Assembly: GCA_001642005.1 (NCBI GenBank)
Contig: LWCA01000047.1
Coordinates: forward strand, 1 to 64,000
Direction: 5' to 3'
Length of the DNA: 64,000 nt
Source: Intoshia linei
Taxonomy: Eukaryota > Orthonectida > Rhopaluridae
The translations under genes and the position numbers were made by a program. Position 1 is the stretch's first letter. Each line of letters starts with the position of its first letter. Of this stretch, positions 13,901 to 28,200 are shown piece by piece. The notes beneath the pieces were generated by a model. The model was given only the letters and a program-made list of their open reading frames with translations, searched no databases and had not been told where the DNA came from.

Positions 13901-14992
13901 ACAAAATATACACTTTGATATAGATATTTAAAATCATGAGCATTATCATAAATTTCAATTTCAAAAATTAATCTATCTATTCAACCACATTCCAAACATC
14001 TTTTTCTAGTTAAAAAATACATTTCCGCCCTCATCAGAGCTATATGCCGTTTCTATGAAGTACAAAACAGACAAGTTAGTATACTATAAAAATTGTTAAC
14101 ACTTATACTTATACATTTCCGTTATAAAGTATGTATTTCATTATGACACATTCATATATACCAGCGATTTCCAAATGGCGAGTACTGGGGACCCTAAGTG
14201 GTACCAAAAATTATTTTGGGGTACCAGCTCGTCTGATACTATGATAGATATTATTATAGACTCATAAATTATAGATATTTATTAAATTCCCAAAAATAAT
14301 AGAATATAAAAATTAATTTGAAATAATATACTTAGTTCCTTATGTATTTACATCTATTTGATAGTCTCTGCGATTTTAAGGTTGCATATTAAATATATGT
14401 ACGTCAATATTTCGTCAGTTCAATTATTAAAGATTTTTCAGATATCAATTTTGGGTCAAGTAGAGTATTAACAATTTTAAATTTTTAAAACAATTTGTTT
14501 TTCAGTTTAGGCGTACCAACTGTGAAGTATGTTGGTAATTTATAAACGGTTCAGATGTAAATTTTATAGATTGAAACATACTATTTTTGAATCATAGTAA
14601 AAGATTGTGACGTAAATGTGAGTTTACAACATTTGTGCATATGCATTGTAGGATTCTTAATTTATATTTTAATTTTAGTATTTTAATATCAATAATACAT
14701 GATTTTTTAAATTCGACCATAAAAATCATAATCGAAATAGTGACTATTGTAATCATTACTATTAAAATGTATTACTTTGTGTAACATCATCTCTTTTAAA
14801 GAAATCATTACATTTTTTAATCCATTGAAATTGATTAGTATTATTTTGAATTTTGATTTGAAAATATTTAGAATGGTTATCCTGTTTTCCTTTTTTTTCA
14901 TCGTCAACATTATTTTCAATATTAAAATTTACATTTTCCGGAATAAGATCTTTTAAACATGGTTGACTGCTAATGTATCCGGATTCGTTCAT
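10967..14992 (-). CDS. Hox2: Hox2 / proboscipedia-type homeobox transcription factor
   Basis: Three exons on the minus strand: 14992-14812 (start), 11692-11517, 11245-10967 (TAA), about 211 residues. Exon 1 opens with [17 protein letters not shown], which matches the conserved Hox2/pb N-terminus (GFINSQPSLAE). It ends near FQWIKK, a divergent form of the YPWMK hexapeptide. Exon 2 carries homeodomain residues 1-50, including [31 protein letters not shown] and [11 protein letters not shown], diagnostic of paralogue group 2. Exon 3 starts NRRMKQKRQ and completes recognition helix 3. The intron between Q50 and N51 of the homeodomain is unusual, since Hox genes usually have their intron between hexapeptide and homeodomain (that one is present too). 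An alternative donor for exon 1 at 14776 would add 12 residues in the same phase. The 1.3 kb upstream faces the divergent protease gene. The protein is a nuclear DNA-binding patterning factor. No second Hox gene lies in the window. Confidence 0.92.
12128..13400 (+). repeat. Repeat family H, long copy 2 (in Hox2 intron)
   Basis: Begins TTGACTGTTATGTACTACAT, AAACAGTACCTACCTCTGCC, then shares long blocks with 17927-19010, including GTGGTTCCCAAATTTGTTTC, AATGAATTATATAGATTTTC and GGAAATGTGTAGACGTTC. Internal blocks of the type AATTGGGGGTTTTGG recur two or three times, so the element is modular. Boundaries at the right are approximate. Confidence 0.65.
13660..14085 (-). repeat. Repeat family H, copy 3, inverted
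   Basis: Reverse-complement copy: the right-end motif (TTAGGATTCCTAACTTATAT) is at the left, and the left-end motif (GAAGTACAAAACAGACAAG) is at the right. It lies head-on to copy 2 inside the same Hox2 intron, so the two could form a large hairpin in the pre-mRNA. Short open frames here are repeat-derived. Confidence 0.6.
14162..14530. repeat. Degraded hAT-like element
   Basis: The left end CAGCGATTTCCAAATGG resembles the ends at 33887 and 34060. The interior has GGTACC-rich words, and CGTACCAACTGTG lies near the right. No clean right terminal repeat or target duplication was found. Confidence 0.35.
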
Positions 14993-16291
14993 TATATTTT
15001 TGTTATATTTAAATAATAAATTATATTATTTATACTTTGATTCAAATTTAAATGTAAAACATTTATCAAATAAAATTGTGAAAAAAATCATACAAGTGTA
15101 AATGAACCAGTTTTTTAAATTTAATAAATTTTAATATATAGGCGTATTATTAATATATACAAATTTTTTCTCAATAAATTTAATCACACCAATTGTTGCA
15201 TTTGTTTACAAAAATGGCTACAATTTTATAATTTAATTGACTAAAATGACACTCGTATGCAAATGGAATCAATTGTACTCAATTTAATACACTAGATTCC
15301 AATAAAAACGTTTTGGGTGTTGTAAAGTTATTTATGATTCATATAACTGACAATTTTATTATCATGTTTTGTTTTTATATAATTAATTTTAAATTAAATG
15401 TGTTTTAAAATTTGTTTAATTTTAGATTTAATTAAAATGCTCATTTGTATATGTGCAAATACTTATAATTTATAATTTTCATTGTAATAAATCCTTAAAT
15501 ATATAAATTTAATTAAAATTTATCAATTTTCAATAATAAATGTACCGTGTATGCAATACAACGAAACGTATAGTATAGTATGCAACGAAATAACGTTGAA
15601 TGTAACTAAATTAAACCAAAATTCTGTAACACTCCAAACTAATCCCATTATAATGATTATTCATCAAATAATTAATACTCGATTTTTTATAGATAATATA
15701 ATGCCGTATAGAATTAATGGTTCCCATCCATCTATACAAGTTTATCCCAAAGTTTTATTATTAATCAACTACAGTATAACCAAACATCTCTTAGAATGCC
15801 AAAAATATGAAAAATATAAAATACCCGCATAAATAATATGATAAATACCAATGAAATAATTAATTAATAAACATAATAATTGAATATGGACAGATTGTTG
15901 CACGAGGCAATATGTCAATATGTCAATATTCAAGTAAAAATGATTAATGATCTCTGAGATTTGACATCATATATCAAAATTAAACGTCAAATAAACAAAT
16001 ATTTACTGAAACGAGTTCATTGATCGAGTATATTAGCGTTTCTTTTAGTTTATTTGAATAAATGTTATTTTAATCCGATAAAAATGGCGTAGATTGAGAC
16101 AATTTTTAATTGTTTTTATTACTATACGTACTTCCGGATTTTAAATTAATTGGAGTTTAAAATTTTTATTTTATAATGATACAATTGTATACATTTTTAG
16201 GTGTACTATAACTTTTAAAAATTAATAATCCTCCAACAATGAGTTATTTTATTAATTTATTTAAGATTAATTTGCACCTATTCATCGTGAA
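14993..16291. other. Intergenic space between divergent Hox2 and protease genes
   Basis: 1.3 kb of AT-rich sequence between the two start codons. It must hold both promoters. No TATA box, CpG-rich patch or repeat stands out. The open frame 15551-15832 has no recognisable motif and biased composition, and I do not call it a gene. Confidence 0.5.
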
Positions 16292-19200
16292 ATGTATTTT
16301 TTTTCAATTATATTTTACCTGTTCAATATTAATATTAATGCTTATGGTTTGGTTTTTACTTTTTATCATACTTTCTTTTATTTTAAATTTCATTATTTAT
16401 AGTTTTCAATGTTGAAAAAACGAATCAAAACGAAATATTATTACCAAATAAATTTGATTTAAACGTGAAACTGAATTCCTCCACAATGATAAGATTATAT
16501 ATGACAAAATCTTTAATTGAACATTTTCCGATCGAATTTTATACTGGAAATGTTATCGAAAAACATTATTATATTGATAATTTAGTATTTTTTTGATTTA
16601 TTTAATTTTTTATTTTATGCATTTACAATTGCGGATAGATTCTGGTTTAATTTTAGTTCAATTCAGTTTAATTTCTGTTTTTGTCTGGGAATTTGAAATG
16701 TAAATTTTTAGTGTATGGTTTTCATAGGGCATTTCAAAACGGTAAAAATAACAAAAATATGTACATTTAGTAAATATCATTTACACTCATTATAAATAAA
16801 TATATCACATAATTTATTGGTTATTTGAAAATCATGATAAGGGAAACCTATTTAGGGATTATTTTTAAAATAAATTGAAAATGTTGCGTATATAAAGCAG
16901 TAACGGATCTAGGTGGTTGCTGGGGCGGCAGTTCCTCCTGGTGTGACAATTGTGTCCTAAACTACCTTAAAACCCTAACAGCATTTTAAGTTAAATTATC
17001 CGATTTAACAATTTTAACCATTGTAAGTGATGTTTTAATAGTATCATAATAGTTCGAAATATAAATAAATGATTTCCACAATCCGATGAAATATTAAAAT
17101 GTATTCCATACTTGTTACGGTTGAGATTATAAATCAACTTATTATTCTTGTTTGACTTGTTAAATTCATTTCCATTTTTTGCCTCGGGGTATTTTATTAT
17201 TTAATTATATTTGAATTGAACGTGTAACAAAATTAATACATATTAGTTGCAATCAAATTTTGAATATAATGCAGTGAGCGTGTACTGGCAAAATGTGATG
17301 ATTTTTGTTAAAAGGTACTATCGTTAAATCATCATAATGCACATATCAGAAGTTCTCAAAAACCGAGAAATGAGCATATGGCATGAGAATTTGATAAACT
17401 ATTATAAATTTGGATAATTTTAATTAATATTTATATTTGCGCCAGAACAATAGTTTAATTAGTTTCTGTATAGGTTAGCAAATGATAATAAGAAACTATC
17501 ATTAACCCTAACAAATCAATTCAATACAAAGGATAAGCAAAAAATCCATTTTAACTAAATACCAAGTAAAAATGTTAAATGGTCAAAAAGGTCTCCACGT
17601 CTGTATTAAAATAATTCGATTAATTTTTTCTCAGAATATTTGATACGCTGATATAACGATATAACAATTTGTTAGAACGACACTTTAAAAAATTAATTAA
17701 TTAATTTTTGCAAAATGGGTATTGATCAAAATATTATTCAGAATGCAAATAATACCAATATATATTATAGTTTTTATTATTAATAGATAAAATAGTAATT
17801 CAATTTAGGTACATGCTCATTATGTTGATAATAAATATGAAGCTGTAATTTCAGTTCGTTTGAACGAAAAAAATCCAAGCATTCGTTCTATTGTAAGTAT
17901 AATTATACTAATACTAAATTGACTGTTATGTACTACATACAAACAGTACCTAGCTCTGCCGAGGGCACATTTTTATTATACCAAAAAAATAAATTCACGT
18001 TGAAAATCTAACTTAAAAATCCATTATTAATTATTATCAATCCTTTCAACAAGTGGTTCCCAAATTTGTTTCAGGTGGAACCATCATATCACATCACTTT
18101 TTACTTTAAACTCAATTATTCCATCTTAATTTTTTGTCTGTTAACATTTGCGTGTAGAATTTTAAAAACAATTGTTATCCCATTTTTTTAATTTATTAGA
18201 CAGAATGTGTGTATAATATTAAAAATGAAGTAAAAACAGTCCAATCTTGAATTGCAATTTAAAAATTGTCATAAATAGCATAAATTCCAGAAACAATAAA
18301 ATTATAAAAACCTATTTTGTCATTTTCAATGTGATGAATTACTGATGATATATATTAGTACCAATTTAATAAATACTTAAAAATACCAATTATGTATCAA
18401 TAATTAATCGAATTTTCAATTTATAAACATTTCAGTCGAATTTTACCAATATTGGAAAGGATTGTAATAAATATGAAAATGATATTAACAAAGTTGTTTT
18501 AGTTTCGTTGTTTAGTTTCTATTTATATTTGTATTCAAAATAATTTGAAATTAAAAAATTGCGTAGCAATGAATTATATAGATTTTCACCCAGTTTGCTT
18601 TATTGGAAATGTGTAAACGTTCACTGCACATTTTTTTTGATTTTCGGACCGTTAATTATTTTCATTTTTTGTTTTAATAAAATATTTTGAAAAAAATATA
18701 TGAATACTAAAATGCTTTTTTGACCGTGAAGTCGTCATTTATTCGGATTGAAATTTTCTGTGTGTGTTAACAGGATATAACTGTACAATCTGTAAATTTT
18801 TTGAAATTCTAGGGCTGTTTTCATTAAAAAAAGAAGGGTAATTGGGGGTTTTGGCTTTGTGAAGATATTTTTTTAAATTTTCCAACTCGTTTGATTTTGA
18901 TTTAATGATAGTTATCGGCAACATATTTTATATATTCAAACTTGAAGTAGTTCCTCATATAAAATTAATATAATATAATAAAGTTATATATAATTATATA
19001 AGTTAGGATAATATACATTGTGTTTAAAAATGTAATTTAATGATTAGAGTAGTGTTTTATAACCTCTTTTATTATAGGACCCAAATTTCACTCTTAAATA
19101 AATACCAGGTTCCACCTAAAAAAATAATCTAACTGTCAATTTTTTTTTTGGGGGTGATGTAACAGTTCCATCAACTATGAATTTTATTAATTCGCTGACC

Positions 19201-22200
19201 ATTTTTTATTAAAAATTATTATTTTTTAATAAATTATGTATCAAAAACTTTTATTTTTGAAACTCGAGCTAATTATAATATTTATTATATAGAATTAATG
19301 ATATCACTGAACCTGAATTATTATACATTTTTGTAATATTAGGTATGCCACATTAGAATCCTTTACTTACATAAAAATTAGTGTCTGTGTTATCGTTTAA
19401 TTAAAAAATGAAAAGTTATAGAAAGTCCTAAATAAATACCTATTTCTAATACATGTTATCGAAAATCCTGTTTTATCGGAAATTTTATTTTTATTAATTG
19501 AGTCTTTCAGGATCAAAAAAACAAATTACCTTTTTTTAGTAAATAATAAAATCTGTCCTAAAATTTTAAAAACATAAATTCTGGGAGCGTCTTAATAAAA
19601 TTATTATTGTCGTAAATCTCAACCTCAGAAACTAAAATCTTCATGATTAAACTGACAAATACCCTTTTTATAAATAAAAAAAATCTCAGCATTTCATAAA
19701 ACATACATTCTGGATATTTTTTTAAATCAATTAAAAAATCGGCCCTCGACATATCTAGCTGCTGTTTGTACGAAGTACATAACAGTCAAGTTGCTTTGAT
19801 ATTTGAAAGTTTTCATAATTCCAATAAATTTGTGAAATTTACCAAATCTACACTGTACATTAGGGGTGTTGCAAAATTTTATAAATTAGGTCCAAATACT
19901 GATAAAGTTGCGTGTTAGTTTTATGATAATTGTGAAAAGAAGAAAAATTTTTGAAAATTTTTAGTGAAAGAGCTTGCCATTTTAGAATTTTCATACAAAA
20001 ATGTTCTACAAAAACTAAAATATAACTTTATTTACTGGAATGTTACAATGAGATACTGTAGTTATGTTTTGAGTCGTCTTCTGTTGTTCGTCATGTTTGG
20101 TTGTTCATTTTACACCGATAAATTTAATTCTACCTCGTTTACTTATTATTTTATAGATGTTTAAAGTTCTTATAATTTTATAAAAATTATCATTTTTCAT
20201 TGATAAAAATTTTGACTAAAACAAAAATAAATGAGGTAGAATGGAATTTAAAGATGCAAAGTGAATAACCAAACATGACGAACAACACAAGATCACTTAA
20301 AACATAACTACAGGATCTCATTGTAACATTCCAGTAAATAAAGTTATATTTTAGTTTTTGTAGAACATTTTTGTATGAAATTTTTAAAATGGCAAGCTCT
20401 TCCACTAAAAATCTTTAAAAATTTCTTTTTTTCTCGATTATCATAAAACTACCACACGCAACTTTATCAGTATTTGGACCATGAAATTTCAAATAAAAGT
20501 ATAAAAAATCACACCCCTACGGTACATCGAATAATTTTTGTAAACATCGACCTATAATGTTTATATTTGTATAGATTTTATACATTAAAATTACTACAAA
20601 CTCTAATAAACACAGTAAGCTCTAATAATTATTCAATTATTTGATTATTATTCATATTAATATTAACATTTTATTTCAAAGGACGGCTCTATAGTTTACG
20701 ATGGAAATTTATACCAGATTAATCCAAAAATGATTAGTGACAATGAAGATGACATGCACTATTTCAAAAGAAGATCAATCTATGAAAGTATTGATGATTT
20801 GAATCTTCATGAAATTCAAAAAGTGGACACAACTAAACGTAACATATATAGCTATATGTAATATATGTAACTATATATAACACAGGACAACATTATTATA
20901 GTTTTAAAAAAATTTCTGTTAGATTTTATTTTTAAATGATATACCGAATTGCAAAATGTATATTAGGGTATCACATCAAATATTTTTTTTAAGAAATTCA
21001 AAAACATACCCAGTAGATTATTTGTAATTTAATAAAAAAATGAAAATCCGATGACTAATTCTGAAAAATACTCATTAATGACTCAGCGTTAATCAATTAA
21101 GTAATTAACAAAAAACAGCTACATTTAAGTTTATTTTCATGTTTTTCTTAATTTTTTTTTACAAAAACCTAAATTCATGCTTCGTTTGTGTTGAAAAATT
21201 AATAATGTTTGTATATTTTAATAAATAATGTTAAGCTGCGTCATGCACCATTGACGTAATTCTATAATATGAAAAAAATTTTTTCAAATTATAGCTATAT
21301 TTATCTTTTTGTTTTGGTTTTGTGGTGGGTTAAATGTAGAAATTTGTCTACCATTTGAAAAATTTTATAAATACTCAACGCAATATATCAACAAAATAAA
21401 AGATTTTATAAATTTTAACCCAAAATATATTATAAACGGGAATGTAATTAATCCAAGCATTTATATGAAAATGTATTAAAAATCATCACTGTATTTTGAA
21501 TTTCTTCTTCTTTTGTGTACAAATTTAATGAATGTTTATATTTTTGTAAGGCTCTTTCGGCTGAATCGGTTAAAATTTTATACTTCATTGGTTAATTCTT
21601 TATTTTTGTAATATCTGACAAAATCTATTCTCATAATATTTAGTTTATCAGAAGTGCCAAATGTATTTTTAAAAACATTTCCTATGATAATTTTCATAAT
21701 ATTCTATTATTTCTTGATCAAAATGACGTTTAATAAATTTGATAAATCCATAATGATAATGCCACATAATGGTGCAACCGTAAATAAAATCGAAAATGGT
21801 ATATTGTCAAAACTAAACTTACATACAAATTTATAATTTATCTCGTATAATCTATTAATATAATGAAATTTACAATGGAGTAGGCGACAATTTATGCAGA
21901 TTAATAAATAATATTAATACGCAATAATGTTTTGCACTAAGTTACACATAATTTTACTTAAAAATATAAACGAGAATTAAATTTGTCCACAATATAATAC
22001 GAAATTAAAAATAGTCACCATTTTAAATAAATTTTAACAAAATACTTTGAATAATTACATAATCGTTTAGAATAATATAATTTAGATAAAAATTTATAAA
22101 ATCATTTATTTTATTGGTGTATTGAAGATACATAACATTTTTGTTGTATTATGACTATCTTAAGGTCTCCTAACATTAGATTAACATTTTCAAAAAGTTA

Positions 22201-25200
22201 GAAAAAAAGTCTACATTTATTTATCTCACAAACATTGTTTAAACCCCAAAACATGATAATTATAATTATAAAAAAAATATTTTCTTTATTATAAAATAAA
22301 GTATATTGGAAATAATGCAGCTGAACGCGTTTAATTAAAATATACAAAAATTTTTATAATTTTTCTCCACAAAAAAAGCAGGAATTTCACTTTATGTAAA
22401 AAAAATTTAGAAAAACATGAAAATAAACTTAAATTTAAATATTTTTTGTTAATTACTCAATTGATTAACGCTGAGTCATTAATGAGTATTTTTCAGAATT
22501 AGTCATTGGATTGTCTTCTTTTTTTTTTAAATTACATCTAATCTACTGGGTATGTTTTTCAATATATACGCGATCTATTTTTCGCATATTAATATCACTT
22601 AATATATGTAATTTTTGTAATCTAAATATGACTAGATGTATCTTATATGATTAGTTTTAGGGTGTGCTATGATTCTATTGATAACTGAAAATTATATACA
22701 TTTTCATTACATTTTAAGAATTTAAATAAAATTTTTAATTTTAGTTGGCATTGAAGACAAGTATCAGCATAATAGAAGTGTTAAAAATGATGATGTATTG
22801 TACATGATGAAAAAGGCAAAGAGGAAACTGACTACTGAGGAAGAAATGATGTTTAATAAATATTTGGTTGAAATAGTTTTCCTAATTGACCATTCTATAT
22901 GGGATGAGTAATTTATTATTTTAAATACTTTTTTAAAATGTATATGAGCCATTCTCTAATATATAAAATGTAAATATTTTAATTTAAGTGACCTACAAGA
23001 AATAACATCCAAGACTCATACTCATAGATAGATTTAAAATGCGCGTATCATAGGGTGCAGCATATTTATTTGCATTATTTTACATATAAGTAAATACTAA
23101 AACGTACATTTACAATTAAAAACCGTTAAGGCGTTACGCGCAAAAAATATGATAATATTTAAAAATCTGTTTTTTGATGATTCTTGTGAATATTTAATTA
23201 ATTGAGGTAATTGTAATAGATTGAATAGTGAGATAAGAACGTAGTTAACAGATAATTATTCTAAAATTCAAAAAAATTTATTCTTGTAATTAGACTATAA
23301 ATTCGGTTCAAAATACACATAAAATGTTACGGCGTTACGAATTGAACTTATTATTTACTTTATACATTTATGGTATTAATAAATTGTAAATTATCACCAC
23401 AAAACGGTGTTTCACCTCTATATTCTGATAAATGAAAACTTTAATTAAAATTAATATATGTATAATTATGTAATTATAATTAACACAAATAATTATATAT
23501 TTTAATAATTAACTTATGTTTTTAAATTCTAACCGTATTATTTTTATGCATATTCGATGGAGTTTAATTTTCTGAACATTACCAAGTGCTGTTTTGACTT
23601 TTTTAGTCAACATTGGCGTATTTATGATGCATTCCTTTTGAGAATGTTTTTTAAAATATAGTATATTCTATTTTTTTATGTCATCATTTCTTAATAGAGC
23701 CTTAATATTAAATTTTCTATAATAATTTTGTAATACCCTGAAAATATACGAAGCAAACTAAAAAAAAACATAAAACGAAATATGGTAGCATATAATTTAA
23801 ATTTATCGTTTTTTTAATTTATGAAGGATATAGGCTCATTTAATGTGTATACTGTACAAATGTAAACATTGAACCATTACGGTGCATCCTATAAATATGT
23901 ATCTAATTCCATTCAATCTAAAATTATACATATAAATATGAGTTTGTTATTTTTTACTCATTTCATGTCGGCAGCGAAAGACATTGAAACAAGAAAAAAC
24001 ACTTTATTCAATGAAAGATATTTATGGCAAACTAATATATGCTATAAGACATGTATAATAAATATTACTTTAGATTTATGAAATTTGGTAGTACAGCATT
24101 GAGTGAATTGAATTATTATTTCCAGCACATACTAAACGGGGTAATTTATAAAATTTTACTAAAGTGCCAAAAACTATTTACTCATAAAAAAAATGTATAT
24201 TATTGGAAACATAAAGCGTGAATCGTAAAAAAAACTATGATAAACTGTGATTTCATCACATATCTACAATACTTTTATTGTTACGTTGAATCTTTGATTT
24301 TTTCTGTATGTAAAATGGGTTAATTTTAATTGAAAATAAATTATAATATTTTCTACTGACCATGAAATGAAAATGATAATAATGATAATGAAATACGCTC
24401 AGTAATGAACGGTATCAGTGGCACTCCAGTTGTACCACACAATTTGAAGTAAACTGTATTTGAAGTACATGTAATGATATACATTAATTTCGTTAATTTT
24501 TAGATGAAATCGGCATACAGCTCAATAAAAATGGAAGAATGGAATTTTGAAATACGATTAGCATTAAGCAAAGTGATTATAGTAAAAGTAATTTTAAAAA
24601 TGCATTTAATATAATTAACACTTTCAATTTGAATGTAAAATGTGTGCTATTTTGTGATTATAATTGTATTATTATATTTAGGATGTGGATGATGCATTTT
24701 GGATTAAAAATAATTACAAAAAGCCAATTTTTAGTTATCAGAGAAATTTGACACCGGAAAATATTAAAATAAATGGATACAATTTACTTACTAATCTTGG
24801 ACAAATGAGAATCGATAATACATACAATATTACTCAGTACGATCATTTGGTAAATTTGAAAAATACAATATACTTAATCAGATTTGTTAATTACATAAAT
24901 GTAGTCTTTTTTTAGTATATTTTTGCATGGAATGCGAAGAATTAACTTTATGGTTTGATAGAAACCGTTCCACTCCCAAACACCCCTCAAAATTCATCAA
25001 CAATATTATTGATTCAAACATAGTCCTTTTCTCCTTATCTTTAAGTTTTTTTTTGTATTTTTAATTCAATTACGGTAGAAGGAAGCCAATGATTTAAAAG
25101 TTTAAATATCACGATTTTTAAATTTCTTGGTTGTATAGTTAATGAAATATAGTTGTCTAAAACAGGGGTACCCAAATTTACAAAAATAAATCTAGATAAT

Positions 25201-28200
25201 TGTGTGTGATAGGAAACAAATTATACCATTTTCATCAGCGTATTGAAATTTTAACTGTACACAGGAATGTGTAACGGACCTATAATCAGTAAAAATACAG
25301 AAAATTTCATATATAATATATATTATACAAATATTCATATTGATTATATTTCAATTTTAGATGTATTGGACCAGGTATAACGTTGAAGATGACGATGTTG
25401 TCGGTAATATCCTTACTTATATAAAGTAATTTAGTTAAAAGTGTATGCCTCTATTTATTTATTTACATCTATATTACTATTTATGTTAATAAATGTGATA
25501 TTTTGAGAAATGTGACATATAATAATAAGAAATACATTTGAGATGATTCTATGTGTTTTTTTAGGATTAGCCTCCGTGGACGGAATTTGTAATTTAGAAA
25601 AATCGGTATCTTTATGTCAAGATTTGGGTTTAAATTCTTGGATAACTGCTGCACATGAATTGGGACACAGGTTTTTTTAATTTATTTTTAATTTCTTTTT
25701 AATTTGAAATTAATAAAATTAGCCTTGGAGCTGTGCACGATGGATCTAAAGAATCAATTTTATGTTCGGATGATGACAGTTTTATTTTAAATTCTGGAAA
25801 CAATAATGAAGTATTAAACCCAAGCAATTTGTTTAGATTCTCTCATTGTTCCATTATGCAGTTTCGATCTACTCTATCTGGAGAAAAGGATGGGTATATT
25901 ATTATAGTTTAATTCGGGTTAAATGTGAAAAATACTGGATTAACGGATTAAAAATTTCCCTTAATGTAAAAATTCCGTTATTTTTAATGTAATTATAACA
26001 TTTATCCAAAACTTTGGTTTAATTTTTGTTTAGTTTTCCCCGGGTTTGTTTATTGGACGATAACTGCACGGGAAAATCACAATTCAATGAAAATTCGATT
26101 TTACCTGGAGCTAGATATACATTGGATGAACAATGCCAGCAACATAAACGAGATAGTACTTCTGCATTTTGCGTATAACTTTTCACTTTTTTAATAAACA
26201 TATTATTTCTTAATAGGGAGTGTATACGGGAATCTGTGGAACAATATATTGCAAAGAAAGTTCATTTAAATGTACAATGCATAGCCCCTCTTATCAAGGA
26301 ACTAAATGCACAAAAAACAATGTAATTTTATTAACTTTTAATTTTTCAGATTTTCTTCAGTGGAATGTCTCACCCCCAAAAAAAGCAGCTGATGCAAATG
26401 ATGATTTAATTCAGGGCTCGGCAACCTTTTTCATCTTATGGGCGACTTTTTTATATAAAAAAATTATATGGGCTCGTTGTGGAAAATTTACACATGATAA
26501 ATTTCAATTTTAACTGAACAGAAACGGTTCTAGTATATTGAAAAAAATAAAATCCAGAGCGAACTTAAAATTCAATATTAAAATGATTATAATGAGCCAA
26601 TTATATTAAAAAATGTTTAAAAGTTGAAAAATTTAAAAATAAATAAGTTACGTATTTACTTATAGGGCCACCAAAATTATTCTGTGGGCCACTTTTGGTT
26701 AGCAGGTCAGTTACCGATCCCTGCTTTAATTTCTCTAAAATAATAAATATAACCGTTTTTTATTTGATGTTCACCAGTATAACGTTTATTTTTAGAAGAT
26801 GTGGTGTATAGATGGAGAATGTATACCTAAAAATTTGACAAGTTATTATGGTATATAAATTTTATTATTAACCCAATTATTTAGATTATAAATTAATTTA
26901 TAATGACCGTCTACTTAAATCCAATTATTTTTACAAAAACTTAAAATTTCAAAAACCTTTAAGGAAAAAATCGATTTTTAATAATCCTAAAAGTAAAATT
27001 CCATTTTACCGAATTATAGAGTATCTCAAATATAACAAAGTAAAGTTTTTAAATAGAATGATTATCGATTAACAGATGTCATTTACCGCTTTATTACTTA
27101 CTAAAACTGATGACGAGAAAAATAAAACTTGTCAAAACAAAAGTAAAAAAAGATTATTAATTAGGATGATAATTTATTTATGTCTCTCCGTAAAATATTT
27201 GATATTTTCTTTATTAGAGGTTTTTAGTAGTCTTCTCGCTTTTTAAGTATTTTAATCAATGACATCGAAACTTTTTTTCATAAAGGACATGGAAGACTTG
27301 GTAGCACTTTTTTTCTTAGAAAAATTTTTGCAGCTGCACTTAATCGACTTATTATTATTGATTATTATCAATAATTGGAATAGAAATTGTTGCAAAAATT
27401 TTAGAATTTATTTTAAACCATTTTTGTTTTTAATTACAGTACAATATCGTATTTCCTCTTGTTCACAATTTAAATTTGAAGAATCAGAGTCTGTTTTTGA
27501 TTTATTGATTTTAAAGCAATAAAGAATAGTATTTTTTACTTTTATTAACATTTATTATGTAAATATTATACATAAATAGCATAATAAATAAATTTAGTAG
27601 TTTTAATTTTCTATAATATACACTGTACATTATGCAGTTATGGATTTTTATCTTAAGGTTTGATTAAAACATATTTTTTATTTTAGGTCTGGGAAAACTG
27701 GATTGTAATTTTTATTGTTATACAAACTGGATTATCCCCTCAAAGGTTGGCAAATTTTAATTTTTAGTAAAAATGGTTGGATTTAAGAATATTTTCATTT
27801 ATAATCTACAAAATTGTCAAATTTTGTATTTTTAAATTTAATAAATCTCTAAAAAATGGAATATCATAACTTACGAATCATAAGATTTAATCTTTAATTT
27901 ATATTTTAGAAAATAGAAACATAAATACTCCAAAAATTAAATGCATTACTCGTAAAATTTCCTTGACTGTAAATGAAAAAAATTGTAAAAATAAACCAGA
28001 TTATCGTTTTATGACATACAGAAGAAGTAGTACCTTCCAATATTTTACATGTGAAGACATTCCTGTTTATTTTCCAGCACTATGCTACGAAGAAAATGAA
28101 TTTGGCGTAAATTGCTGTGAATCTTGCATGAAATCTGGATTAGTTTGGCCAAAAGACATTAAATGTATTTTTTTACTTTAAATTAAATCTTGATTATTGG

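Noticed and set aside
15551-15832. 93-residue open frame upstream of the protease gene
   Set aside because: No motif, Asn/Ile-rich as expected from AT-rich DNA, no splice partner, and it lies in the shared promoter region.
19964-20405. Two similar short peptides on opposite strands
   Set aside because: They are the two arms of one foldback element read in opposite directions, with no start context or homology.
23869-24081. 70-residue open frame before protease exon 6
   Set aside because: It runs over the acceptor of exon 24074-24140 in another frame and lacks conserved residues.
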